Source: Acetobacter sp. CAG:977
GTDB lineage: Bacteria > Pseudomonadota > Alphaproteobacteria > CAAGCB01 > CAG-977
Direction of reading: 5' to 3'
Assembly (NCBI GenBank): GCA_000434295.1
Contig: HF994902.1
Coordinates: forward strand, 1-32,109
DNA: 32,109 bases
The translations under genes and the position numbers were made by a program. The notes beneath the pieces are model-generated. The model was not told where the DNA came from. It saw nothing but the letters and a program-made list of their open reading frames with translations, and did no database searches. Numbering within the stretch: the first letter of the stretch is position 1; each line of letters starts with the position of its first letter. Shown one piece after another: positions 1 to 6,982 of the stretch.

Positions 1-133
1 TTTTTAATTTATTCATTTTTTTTAAAACATGCTGATTTTATTGCATATTTTATAATTAAAGTCTTGCCCCGTTGATATCTCCGATCTTTTTTGTTATTCC
101 TATTTTCGTGTTTTGTTGGGAGACTCTTCGTCA

Positions 134-1225
134 ATGTCCATGCCTCGAATCCTAAGCCGGTACATCATCAAACAATTTTTGGCATCCTTCTTCGCCGTTA
201 TGCTGGCTCTCGGCTTTGTCATCGTCTTGTTCGACGTCATCGAATTGATGAAAAAAGGAACAACAAAAATTACTTATACCTTCGGCGACGTGCTGATCAT
301 GGCTCTTCTAAAATTGCCGAACATGCTTCAAACCATCCTGCCGTTCGCCGTCCTAATCGGCGCCATTATCGTTTTTTGGCGCCTGACAAAAAGCCATGAA
401 CTGGTCATTATCCGATCTGCAGGACAATCCGTTTGGCAGTTCATTGCTCCTTTGATGGTTACGGCTTTCGTTCTGGGAATCCTTAACGTTACGGCTTTTA
501 ACCCCTTCTCAGCCGCCATGTTCGCAAAATATCAAAGACTCGAAGATAAAAAGTCCGACCTGCCGACCATCAATATCCAAGGCATGTGGCTGAGAGAACA
601 CCGCGACGATAAAATGTATGTCGTCCATGCCGACGCCATCAGACAGGAAAAATATAACCTCACTTTAAAAATCGTCAGTATCTTTGAATTCTCTCAAAAT
701 GACAGATTCCTCAGGCGAATCGATGCCGACTCAGCTTTACTCGCCGACGGATTCTTCCTGCTGACCGACGTGAGAATCTATGAAAAAGGAAAGCTTATCC
801 AAAACTTTAAAGAGCTGATGTTCCCGACCAGTCTGACACTCGGAAAAATACAGGAAAATTTCGCTTCGCCGGAAACTATATCGTTCTGGGATCTGCCGGA
901 TCTGATTCGTTTCTTTGAAAGAACGGGATTCTCTTCCCATTCCCACAGGCTGCATTTCCAATCGCTGATCGCGTCCCCGTTCCTGTTGGTAACCATGATT
1001 CTTATCGCCGCCGTGTTTTCTATTAACCCGAACCAGCGGCAAGGCGGAAGCCTGTTGCGAATCAGCACGGGAATCGCCAGCGGTTTCCTGCTGTATTTCA
1101 CGACAAGAATTACTTATGCTCTCGGTTTTTCAACGGCATTGCCCATCGCTTTTGCCGTGTGGAGCCCCATCATTATCTTTGCTTCGCTGATGACCGCGAT
1201 TCTGTTGCATCAGGAAGACGGTTGA
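134..1225 (+). CDS. lptG: LPS export ABC transporter permease LptG
   Basis: Inner-membrane permease of the LptB2FG complex, which extracts lipopolysaccharide from the inner membrane and drives it over the LptA bridge. The protein has the YjgP/YjgQ layout: N-terminal helices (about residues 8-120, with a run like LPFAVLIGAI and the family's SHELVIIRSAG cytoplasmic segment), a periplasmic jellyroll middle, and three C-terminal helices. The MWLRE and ADSALLADG portions of the jellyroll favour LptG over LptF. The in-frame start could lie at a TTG at 113, but ATG 134 has GGGAG 11 nt upstream and gives the family's usual short N-terminus. No lptF precedes it in the 133 bp available, so it seems to start its own unit. 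Its 3' end overlaps the convergent HAD gene by 53 bp. Confidence 0.9.
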   Translation: MSMPRILSRYIIKQFLASFFAVMLALGFVIVLFDVIELMKKGTTKITYTFGDVLIMALLKLPNMLQTILPFAVLIGAIIVFWRLTKSHELVIIRSAGQSVWQFIAPLMVTAFVLGILNVTAFNPFSAAMFAKYQRLEDKKSDLPTINIQGMWLREHRDDKMYVVHADAIRQEKYNLTLKIVSIFEFSQNDRFLRRIDADSALLADGFFLLTDVRIYEKGKLIQNFKELMFPTSLTLGKIQENFASPETISFWDLPDLIRFFERTGFSSHSHRLHFQSLIASPFLLVTMILIAAVFSINPNQRQGGSLLRISTGIASGFLLYFTTRITYALGFSTALPIAFAVWSPIIIFASLMTAILLHQEDG

Positions 1226-1880
1226 GAATTTCCGGCAAATCCGAAAACTTATCAAAAAGAAGATTCGCTCCCGCTTCTTTCAGGCTTTGAACCCTAAACG
1301 GCGTACAGTGCGAACCGCCGACAAACCCCAAAACCGTCATACCCGCCGAAAGACCAGCACAAACGCCCGCAACACTGTCTTCCAAAACAATGCAACGATC
1401 AGGCGGAAATCCCATCTTTTCCGCCGCATACAAAAAAATATCCGGTGCAGGCTTGCCCCTTTTGACCCAATGCGAGCTGAACACCTCTGATTCCTTAAAC
1501 AAAGAATCCAATCCCGTTACTCTCAGACATTGAAACAAACGCTTCGGCCGGCTGCCCGATGCAATACATCTGGACATTTCCAAAGATTTCAGAGTCTCTG
1601 CCGCTCCGGGCATCGCACGAAGTTGTGTTTCAAACAATGTTTCGACGCGTTCGTTCACGGTATCCAAAAAACCCGAAGGCAATGTATAGCCGTAATCCTT
1701 TTCTATTTGCGCACATATTTGAGGACCGCTTTTGCCCGTATAGTCGTTCAGCATCGATTCGACGGAAACGGGAGCTCCGACAGCGCCCAACATTTCGGAC
1801 CAAATTTGGCATCCGATCAGTTCGCTGTCGATCAGAACGCCGTCAAAATCACAAATTAAAAGCTTGTCCTTAATATTCAT
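1173..1880 (-). CDS. HAD-superfamily phosphatase, YieH-like
   Basis: Haloacid-dehalogenase hydrolase of the beta-phosphoglucomutase-like subgroup. Motif I is DFDGVLIDSE near the N-terminus, a helical cap follows, the motif II Ser lies in IASGS, the motif III Lys in KRGKPAPDIF, and motif IV is VLEDSVAG. The arrangement and the GCQIW segment after motif I resemble E. coli YieH (6-phosphogluconate phosphatase), but the substrate cannot be read from sequence. An upstream in-frame start exists; ATG 1880 is chosen because GAGGAAG precedes it closely and motif I then sits at the usual position. The start overlaps the recX stop by 11 nt, so the two are probably translationally coupled. The 3' end runs 53 nt into the convergent lptG. 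Confidence 0.85.
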   Translation of the reverse strand: MNIKDKLLICDFDGVLIDSELIGCQIWSEMLGAVGAPVSVESMLNDYTGKSGPQICAQIEKDYGYTLPSGFLDTVNERVETLFETQLRAMPGAAETLKSLEMSRCIASGSRPKRLFQCLRVTGLDSLFKESEVFSSHWVKRGKPAPDIFLYAAEKMGFPPDRCIVLEDSVAGVCAGLSAGMTVLGFVGGSHCTPFRVQSLKEAGANLLFDKFSDLPEILNRLPDATESRSSAKQR

Positions 1881-2424
1881 AATCTTCCTCCGAATCCGAT
1901 TCTCCGAGAGCTTTGAGAGCCGTTTGAAAAGAAAAGCCCGCACGAGCCAATACTGCCAAATCTTTTTTGCGAAATTCGCGCCGAAGCTCTTCGGGTCGGC
2001 AAAAACCCAGCCGCTTTTTGCGTACCAGTCGAAGAGCCGCTTCCAATTCCGCGTCGTCCGCGTTTTCCAGATAGCGCGATAAAACTTCTTTTTGTACTTC
2101 TTCGGGAATTCCGTTTTGACGCATTTTTTCGCGTATGGCTTTTTGAGACTTGCCCGAAGACGTCAATCGCCGCACGAGCGTATCCGCATAGCGGGCGTCA
2201 TCGACATAACCGTCCGAACAAACTTTATTGACGACTTCGCAAACCAGATCTTCCGCATTGTCGGGGATGTCTGCTCCTTTTAAGCGTTCTTTGGCAATCC
2301 GTCTGAGCAAAAAAGATTTCAAACGGCTTGAAGACGTCTCATATCGCCCTAAATAATACAGGGCAATATTCATTAAACGCTTTTGCGTTATCGGCTTTGG
2401 CGATAAAAGTTTTTTTTCCGTCAT
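1870..2424 (-). CDS. recX: RecX-family regulator of RecA
   Basis: Small helical protein (184 aa) expected to modulate RecA filaments. It carries the repeated three-helix modules of RecX, with recognisable segments ALYYLGRYETSSSRLKSFL, DGYVDDARYADTLVRR and KSQKAIREKMRQNGI. RecX inhibits RecA recombinase and co-protease activity in other bacteria. recA is not adjacent. No GAAC/GTTC SOS box is visible in the 97-bp divergent region shared with hslO. The gene is followed by, and overlaps, the HAD phosphatase gene. Confidence 0.85.
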   Translation of the reverse strand: MTEKKLLSPKPITQKRLMNIALYYLGRYETSSSRLKSFLLRRIAKERLKGADIPDNAEDLVCEVVNKVCSDGYVDDARYADTLVRRLTSSGKSQKAIREKMRQNGIPEEVQKEVLSRYLENADDAELEAALRLVRKKRLGFCRPEELRREFRKKDLAVLARAGFSFQTALKALGESDSEEDYEY

Positions 2425-2521
2425 TATTCTCTTGCCTGCAATAATTTATCCGTTTTATAGACGAGTTTTAAAGATTTTTAAAGGAAGTTGTCTCATTAAA
2501 TAGAATAAAGGAGAATGCCTG

Positions 2522-3433
2522 ATGGCTGATGCTGCATATTCTTTTATTATCGATTCGGGGCTGACAAGAGGGCACGCCGTACGCCTGTGCGACACGCTGG
2601 ACACCATTTTGTCCCAGCATGATTACCCGCAAACGGTGGGAATGCTGTTGGGCGAGGCTGTCGGCTTGTCGGCTTTGTTATGTTCTTCCATTAAGTACGA
2701 CGGCGTTTTTTCTTTGCAAATCCAAGGCGACGGTCCTGTTTCCACTTTGGTGGTCAACCAAACCAGCGAAGGCAAAATCCGCGGTTATGCCCGATTTGAC
2801 AAAGATGCCTTGCAAAAAGCCGAACTGGAACAAGCCGAAAAGAAAACCGCTCAAGTTCCAGCTTTTTTCGGACACGGCGCTTTGTCTTTCATGGTTGAAC
2901 AAAAAGGAGCCGCCGAAAATTATCAAGGTATTATCGGTTTGGAACAGCCTACGCTGACCGAATGCGTGCATCAGTATTTCAGAGATTCCGAACAGATCGG
3001 GACGGCCGTCAGATTGCATATTGCGCCGCCCGACGGGAAAAACGGGTGGAGATGCGGCGCGATCATGATTCAAAAAATGCCCGCCGCACAAAAAGCGGCT
3101 GCCCATCTGTCCGAAGAGGACATAGAAGAATTGTGGCGGACTGCCGTTATTTTGTTGAACAGCGTAACGAACGAAGAATTGGTTGACACAAATCTTCCGG
3201 TTGAAAAACTTATCAACAGACTCTACCACTTAAACGATTTGCAAATTTTTATGCCTAAATTGCTTGAATTTGGTTGCCGATGCTCGCAAGAAAAGGTATT
3301 AGAAATGTTAAAAAGCTTTCCTCCTCAGGATATCGACGATATGATTATTGACGGAAAGATTATCGTCGACTGCCAGTTCTGCGGAAAAAGATATACGTTA
3401 ACCTCTAAAGATTTAAGTCAGGAGAATAAGTAA
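2522..3433 (+). CDS. hslO: Redox-regulated chaperone Hsp33
   Basis: Cytoplasmic holdase activated by oxidative stress plus heat. The 303-aa protein shows the N-terminal Hsp33 core (for example LLGEAVGLSALLCSSIKYDG and the GPVSTLVV stretch) and the C-terminal zinc switch, with Cys252-x-Cys254 and Cys284-x2-Cys287, all four ligands present. ATG 2522 is preceded by AAGGAG with 8-nt spacing. The divergent 97-bp region to recX must hold its promoter. The stop codon directly abuts the start of the lipoprotein gene (TAA-ATG), so the two are almost certainly co-transcribed and coupled. Confidence 0.95.
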   Translation: MADAAYSFIIDSGLTRGHAVRLCDTLDTILSQHDYPQTVGMLLGEAVGLSALLCSSIKYDGVFSLQIQGDGPVSTLVVNQTSEGKIRGYARFDKDALQKAELEQAEKKTAQVPAFFGHGALSFMVEQKGAAENYQGIIGLEQPTLTECVHQYFRDSEQIGTAVRLHIAPPDGKNGWRCGAIMIQKMPAAQKAAAHLSEEDIEELWRTAVILLNSVTNEELVDTNLPVEKLINRLYHLNDLQIFMPKLLEFGCRCSQEKVLEMLKSFPPQDIDDMIIDGKIIVDCQFCGKRYTLTSKDLSQENK

Positions 3434-4129
3434 ATGTTCAAACTTCTGCGTTTTGCCTTTCCGATTGCGGTTGCGGCGGTTTTAGGCGCTTGTTCGTCAA
3501 CGTCCTATCAGTCGGGATATACGCCGTATAATGCGAATTATTCTCAAACGGGTTATCAGACGGGCTATGCGCCTCAGGCGTACAATGCTCCGGAAGCACA
3601 GCAACAAGCTTACACGGCGCCTGCTCAGGGAGATTTTTATCCTCCCGTACCGTTCGGTCAGAAAATTGTTTTGAAAGCTCAGGACATTAAATTTATTTCC
3701 AGCTACAACCCGCCCAACAGAGCTCCCAACATTGAACATTTGCTGTTGGTCACGCCCGAACAGATCATTCATAAATGGGCTGAGAACCGTTTCAGCGTTG
3801 ACGGAACGCCCGACCGTCATGTCCGTTTCCTGATCAAGGATGCCGGCATTGTTGAAGAAAACATCATCACGGGCTCTTGCTTTAAATCCGTCAAGCAGCA
3901 GTATTCGGCAAAGTTTGAAGTAACCATCCAGATCGTTGATGCAGAAGGGCGTGTCTTGGTGGAAACGACGGCTTTGGCAGCTAAGAAGGAAATCGTTGAC
4001 AGCGAAGCGACCTATCAGGAACGCGAACGCATTTGGACGAACCTGATGTTTGATGTTGTTAAAATTCTGTCCGCGCGTTTGGACAGCGAGCTGTCAAGCC
4101 CTGCTTTTAACGACTACATCAAACGCTAA
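3434..4129 (+). CDS. Predicted outer-membrane lipoprotein, Tyr/Gln-rich N-terminus
   Basis: A signal peptide with lipobox LGAC puts the lipidated Cys at residue 20. Residues about 21-70 form a low-complexity linker rich in Tyr, Gln, Ala and Pro with repeated QTGY/QSGY-type motifs. A globular alpha/beta domain of about 150 residues follows. I do not recognise the domain. It contains one more Cys (in TGSCFK) and the family name is unknown to me. The gene begins immediately after hslO with no gap, which suggests an envelope function co-expressed with Hsp33. Likely anchored in the inner leaflet of the outer membrane, since no Asp follows the lipidated Cys (inference from the +2 rule). Confidence 0.75.
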   Translation: MFKLLRFAFPIAVAAVLGACSSTSYQSGYTPYNANYSQTGYQTGYAPQAYNAPEAQQQAYTAPAQGDFYPPVPFGQKIVLKAQDIKFISSYNPPNRAPNIEHLLLVTPEQIIHKWAENRFSVDGTPDRHVRFLIKDAGIVEENIITGSCFKSVKQQYSAKFEVTIQIVDAEGRVLVETTALAAKKEIVDSEATYQERERIWTNLMFDVVKILSARLDSELSSPAFNDYIKR

Positions 4130-4136
4130 AAAAAGC

Positions 4137-4164
4137 TTGTATCTTTATTCCATATCGGTATAAA
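4137..4164 (+). promoter_or_regulatory. Predicted promoter of tRNA-Gly(CCC)
   Basis: TTGTAT (4137-4142) and TATAAA (4159-4164) are separated by 16 nt and lie 12 nt upstream of the mature tRNA. A perfect 10-bp inverted repeat, GTATCTTTAT / ATAAAGATAC (4139-4148 and 4160-4169), spans the whole core promoter. Confidence 0.55.
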
Positions 4165-4176
4165 GATACTAAGCGT

Positions 4177-4250
4177 GCGGGTGTAGCTCAATGGTAGAGC
4201 AGAAGCTTCCCAAGCTTACGACGAGGGTTCGATTCCCTTCACCCGCTCCA
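4177..4250 (+). tRNA. tRNA-Gly (anticodon CCC)
   Basis: A complete 74-nt cloverleaf: acceptor GCGGGTG pairs with CACCCGC, the D arm is GCTC/GAGC, the anticodon loop is TTCCCAA (CCC), the T arm is GAGGG TTCGATT CCCTT, and CCA is encoded. The lowest anticodon-stem pair is a G-A mismatch. The 3' end of this tRNA and its terminator are duplicated about 156 bp downstream. Confidence 0.95.
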
Positions 4251-4340
4251 ATAAAAAGACCTCCTTCGGGAGGTTTTTTATTGGGACAGCGGGGGCGGAA
4301 GCGAACCCGAAAAGAGGGTTCGGTAACCGAAGGTTACGAC
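4234..4340 (+). repeat. Direct repeat copy 1: tRNA-Gly 3' end plus terminator
   Basis: This stretch (T-arm 3' strand, acceptor, CCA, terminator, then a conserved non-coding tail ending GGTAACCGAAGGTTACGA) recurs almost exactly at 4391-4488 and, after the mobile element, continues at 6203-6215. Differences are few: tRNA-end C to T at the second copy, one extra T in the terminator tail, and CCGAA versus CCAAA at the end. Confidence 0.85.
4259..4279 (+). terminator. Rho-independent terminator of tRNA-Gly
   Basis: ACCTCC-TTCG-GGAGGT hairpin with a stable UUCG tetraloop followed by a T run, 9 nt after the tRNA. An identical hairpin recurs at 4416-4437 in the duplicated copy. Confidence 0.9.
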
Positions 4341-4390
4341 GCGAGGCTCGTGCCGAGCGACCCCTGAAAGGGGCGAGCTTTAGCGAGCTT
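4341..4390 (+). other. Hairpin-rich non-coding segment between the repeat copies
   Basis: Three short hairpins lie in series: GCTCG/CGAGC (4346-4358), CCCC-TGAAA-GGGG (4361-4373) and a pair around AGCTTTAGCGAGCT. The stretch just before it (GGTTACGACG at 4333-4342) resembles the tRNA-Gly variable region, so 4333-4406 looks like a tRNA 3' half with a palindromic insertion in the T arm. It cannot fold as a working tRNA. No coding potential is visible. Confidence 0.5.
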
Positions 4391-4488
4391 TCCCTTCATC
4401 CGCTCCAATAAAAAGACCTCCTTCGGGAGGTTTTTTTATTGGGACAGCGGGGGCGGAAGCGAACCAAAAAGAGGGTTCGGTAACCAAA
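4391..4488 (+). repeat. Direct repeat copy 2, interrupted by the mobile element
   Basis: Second copy of the tRNA-Gly 3' end (with CATCCGCTCCA instead of CACCCGCTCCA), terminator hairpin (4416-4431) and tail. It breaks off after GGTAACCAAA; the continuation GGTTACGA is found at 6208-6215, beyond the inserted element, matching the uninterrupted copy 1. Confidence 0.85.
4484..4488 (+). repeat. Left target-site duplication CCAAA
   Basis: Five bases immediately left of the TGTA element end. The same five bases sit directly after the TACA right end at 6203-6207. Copy 1 of the direct repeat has the corresponding site once (CCGAA), showing the pre-insertion state. Confidence 0.85.
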
Positions 4489-4514
4489 TGTATTGAAGTG
4501 AGTGTTTTGCGTAG

Positions 4515-4730
4515 GGCAGATGGTGCGATTATTTTGGGTAATTGGCTTGTGTAGCGGATTTCAGGGGCGGGAAATAATCAAACCATGTGAACCGTAATTA
4601 CTCTTTTTACTCTTTTTCTACTCGGTGCAGATGGTGTGATTATTTCGGGCAAAAGGATTTTAATCCTCTTTGTGCCTGTGTTTTAGGGTGATTAAGGCTT
4701 GGTTCAAATGGTATGATTATTGCGGGCAAG
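4515..4730 (+). repeat. Left-end iterated ~25-bp motif, four copies
   Basis: Three copies point inward: CAGATGGTGCGATTATTTTG at 4517-4536 continuing GGTAA to 4541, CAGATGGTGTGATTATTTCG at 4628-4647 continuing GGCAA to 4652, and CAAATGGTATGATTATTGCG at 4705-4724 continuing GGCAA to 4729. One copy is inverted (GGGAAATAATCAAACCATGT, 4569-4588). The shared core is GATTATTtcGGGcAA. Likely transposase-binding sites at the element's left end. Confidence 0.8.
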
Positions 4731-4853
4731 TGAGTCTTTTGAGGTTTTTGAAAATTCTGCTGTTCTGTTCAAATTTTTAATTGATACGAAACCGACACAA
4801 TGATCGGAAGTGATGTTCCAATTCTTCATCTTCAGAGTTAATGTGTGTGTACC

Positions 4854-6110
4854 ATGAATGAATATATAAATATAAGCAAAGCTTCTAGCTCCTCACTCGT
4901 TGAAAAAGCAGGTGCAAGCACCGCTTTTAACTCGTTCGTCCCTATTAAAGAAATCGCACAGGCTAAGGGGTTAAAGAGCACTCGTTCAATCCGAATGGAA
5001 ATCAACAAACCTGAAAGCAAATATATTTCAAGAGAAGTCAAAGTAAATGGCGGAATGTCATACGAAATATTGTTTTCGAGTTTAGAGCCTGAATTACAGC
5101 AAAAACTTCGGGAATGCGAAACCAAATCAACGGCAATTGTTCCATTAAATTACAAACCGCCCGTTATTACAGATAAAGCAAGACAGACGGCAAATCACAG
5201 AATGAATATTGTTAAAGCCGCACTTGAACACAGAAACAAATATCCAACAATAAAACAAGTTGGAAATGAATTCGATCATTTATTATTCAGAGGTCAAAAT
5301 AGAAACTACCGAACATTTTCTCCAAGTTTCAAAAGAATAAATAAAACTATGGAACCAATAAAACATTGTGTTGAATGGATAAAAAAAGAGGAATTTAAAG
5401 AACTTTTTACTCGTACACCTTATTTTGAAAGACTACCTAAGGAAATTGGTTGTATGGGACTGGATTTTGACTTCGATCTGGAAGCATTAGCACAACATTA
5501 TGAATTTAAAACCAATTATTTGGATATTACAAAAAATTTTGCAGTTGCCTTGTTTTTTGCTTATACAGATTGCATTAATGGCAGGTATTATCCTATCCAA
5601 GATTTTAAACAATATAATCCGCACATCTATGTTGCTTCAATAGGAACTCTTCAACAATTTTACAGAGATAATTTCAAGGTAGTGGGTTTTCAAGTTTCCC
5701 AAAGACCTTATGCACAACAGGCAATGGCTTTAGATATTGAAAATTTAGCAAAAGTAAAAAACATGTTTGCAAAAATAAAACTTCCACAAAATGAATATTT
5801 TTCTGTTGGCATTTATAATAGTTTTAAAAAAGGTTATTCTTTATTTGTACCCGACCAATTGGGAGTTTATGCCAACAGGATAAAAACAGAAAATGTTTTA
5901 TACGAGAATTTAATTGAGCAATATTTTAAAATATTCAAAATCAAAAATAGCATTATTGAAGATTTGATTAAAAACGGATATAAAATAACAAAAGATAAAT
6001 TTGACATAACAAAACAAGAAGCCGAATCAATGCATATTGAAATTAACAATATTATTAAACCGTTGATAGCAGAAAAAATTGGTTATAGAAAAATTTCTTT
6101 TCCTAAATAA
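4854..6110 (+). CDS. FRG-domain protein with MuA-like N-terminal DNA-binding region
   Basis: 418 aa. Residues about 26-87 look like the Mu transposase N-terminal DNA-binding domain (also found in Mu repressors): IKEIAQAKGLKSTRSIRMEI, a KYISREVKVNGG strand, then YEILFSSLEPELQQKL. Residues about 105-135 (DKARQTANHRMNIVKAALEH) resemble the next segment of MuA-type proteins. The FRG domain follows: LLFRGQ (143-148), then AQHYEFKTNYLDIT (213-226) and VALFFAYTD. FRG domains occur in phage-defence and prophage-linked proteins; their activity is not well defined. The start could be GTG 4845, but ATG 4854 is preferred; no good ribosome site is seen for either. Codon use is visibly more A/T-rich than in the neighbours, fitting transfer. 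The fusion reading is inference from motif resemblance. Confidence 0.75.
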   Translation: MNEYINISKASSSSLVEKAGASTAFNSFVPIKEIAQAKGLKSTRSIRMEINKPESKYISREVKVNGGMSYEILFSSLEPELQQKLRECETKSTAIVPLNYKPPVITDKARQTANHRMNIVKAALEHRNKYPTIKQVGNEFDHLLFRGQNRNYRTFSPSFKRINKTMEPIKHCVEWIKKEEFKELFTRTPYFERLPKEIGCMGLDFDFDLEALAQHYEFKTNYLDITKNFAVALFFAYTDCINGRYYPIQDFKQYNPHIYVASIGTLQQFYRDNFKVVGFQVSQRPYAQQAMALDIENLAKVKNMFAKIKLPQNEYFSVGIYNSFKKGYSLFVPDQLGVYANRIKTENVLYENLIEQYFKIFKIKNSIIEDLIKNGYKITKDKFDITKQEAESMHIEINNIIKPLIAEKIGYRKISFPK

Positions 6111-6145
6111 TATAAAGAATAACTAATGCAAACTTTTAAATCAAC

Positions 6146-6192
6146 TTGCCCGAAATAATCAAACTATCTGTCTTAAATAATCAAACTAAGTG
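6146..6192 (-). repeat. Right-end iterated ~25-bp motif, two copies
   Basis: Two tandem copies point inward from the right end: 6146-6170 (reverse strand CAGATAGTTTGATTATTTCG, continuing GGCAA) and 6173-6192 (reverse strand CACTTAGTTTGATTATTTAA). They are inverted relative to the inward copies at the left end, as expected for paired transposon ends. Confidence 0.8.
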
Positions 6193-6202
6193 TCTTTTTA
6201 CA

Positions 6203-6207
6203 CCAAA
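6203..6207 (+). repeat. Right target-site duplication CCAAA
   Basis: Exact repeat of 4484-4488, directly adjoining the TACA element end. The following GGTTACGA completes the interrupted direct repeat. The remaining 6216-6375 holds no gene; a TATAAT at 6334-6339 may be the -10 of hisH but lacks a convincing -35. Confidence 0.85.
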
Positions 6208-6375
6208 GGTTACGATAAAAAGTATCGGCGCCTTTTTTCTTTTACGTCGTCAAACAAGCCCTTGCCCTACGGCACTTTTTATTTGTGTTCCAAAACTTAA
6301 ACCTTTGGGCTTTCCTTATTTTTTTGCGTCCCTTATAATCACTTCGGTTTTTCCATTTCGGTCAAAGGGGTTAAC

Positions 6376-6981
6376 ATGCTTACGGTTTTGGATTACGGCG
6401 GCGGAAATTTAAAAAGTATCGTCAATGCCTTAAATGCAATAGGTGTTTCTTTCCGTTTAACCTCAAAACCGGAAGACATCTTAAATGCCGACCGCTTAAT
6501 CTTTCCGGGACAGGGGCATTTCGGGCAGGTTATGGAATCTTTAAAGTTTCAAGGACTTGCCGAACCGTTAAAACGCCGTTTAAACGAAGGCGTCCCCTTT
6601 TTAGGCATTTGCGTCGGGTTGCAGGTGTTGTTCGATTCTTCGGAAGAAGCCCCCGGCGTTCAAGGATTAGGCGTCTTTAAAGGAAAAAACGTCCGCTTTC
6701 GCCAAGGAAAAATCCCTCAAATCGGTTGGAATCAAATCCGAACGGAAAAATCAAATACCCTGCTGAGCAACGACTATTTTTACTTTGTCAATTCATTCCA
6801 CGTCGTCCCGTCGGATCCTGCCGTCGTGTCGGCGACTGCGGAATATCACATTCCTTTTACCGCCGCCGTTGAAAAAGGCAACATCGTCGCGACACAATTC
6901 CATCCCGAAAAAAGCGGCAAAACGGGACAGGAAGTCTTAAGACGCTGGGTCGAGTCGTTTAAAATCGAAGCGGAGAAATAA
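6376..6981 (+). CDS. hisH: Imidazole glycerol phosphate synthase, glutaminase subunit HisH
   Basis: Class I glutamine amidotransferase that supplies ammonia to HisF in step five of histidine biosynthesis. The nucleophile Cys79 sits in GICVGLQ, and the His176/Glu178 pair in QFHPEKS completes the triad; the oxyanion region and length (201 aa) are normal. ATG 6376 follows AAAGGGG by 6 nt. hisF begins one base after the hisH stop, so the two subunits are co-translated. No other his genes are present in the window, so the rest of the pathway must be elsewhere. The gene lies 170 bp right of the mobile element. Confidence 0.95.
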   Translation: MLTVLDYGGGNLKSIVNALNAIGVSFRLTSKPEDILNADRLIFPGQGHFGQVMESLKFQGLAEPLKRRLNEGVPFLGICVGLQVLFDSSEEAPGVQGLGVFKGKNVRFRQGKIPQIGWNQIRTEKSNTLLSNDYFYFVNSFHVVPSDPAVVSATAEYHIPFTAAVEKGNIVATQFHPEKSGKTGQEVLRRWVESFKIEAEK

Positions 6982-6982
6982 T

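Larger units (their letters stand above)
4489..6202 (+). mobile_element. Mu/Tn7-type mini-element carrying an FRG-domain gene
   Basis: A 1714-bp insertion. Seen directly: ends TGTA...TACA, flanking 5-bp direct repeats CCAAA, inverted sets of a roughly 25-bp motif near both ends, lower G+C than the flanks, and insertion into a repeat whose intact copy lies 150 bp away. Five-bp duplications, TG/CA ends and multiple transposase-binding sites at each end are known for phage Mu, Tn7 and Tn5053-type elements. The element has no DDE transposase domain, so it is probably non-autonomous, moved by an enzyme encoded elsewhere or now immobile. Its single gene encodes an FRG protein with a MuA-like N-terminus. 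Confidence 0.8.

Noticed and set aside
2425..2521. SOS box for recX
   Set aside because: No GAAC-N7-GAAC or GTTC-N7-GTTC pattern is present in the divergent region.
2678..3229. 183-aa reading frame antisense to hslO
   Set aside because: Lies entirely inside a well-recognised gene and shows no family motif; a shadow of codon bias.
4333..4406. A third tRNA-Gly gene
   Set aside because: Only the variable region and the 3' end resemble a tRNA; there is no 5' half and the T arm is broken by hairpins.
4515..4730. Repeated ~25-bp motif as a small CRISPR array
   Set aside because: Spacing between copies is irregular (about 50-110 bp), one copy is inverted, copies recur beyond the gene in inverted orientation, and no cas genes are present.
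6146..6412. 88-aa reading frame ahead of hisH
   Set aside because: It starts inside the element's right-end repeats, crosses the target duplication and overlaps hisH in another frame; no protein-like features.
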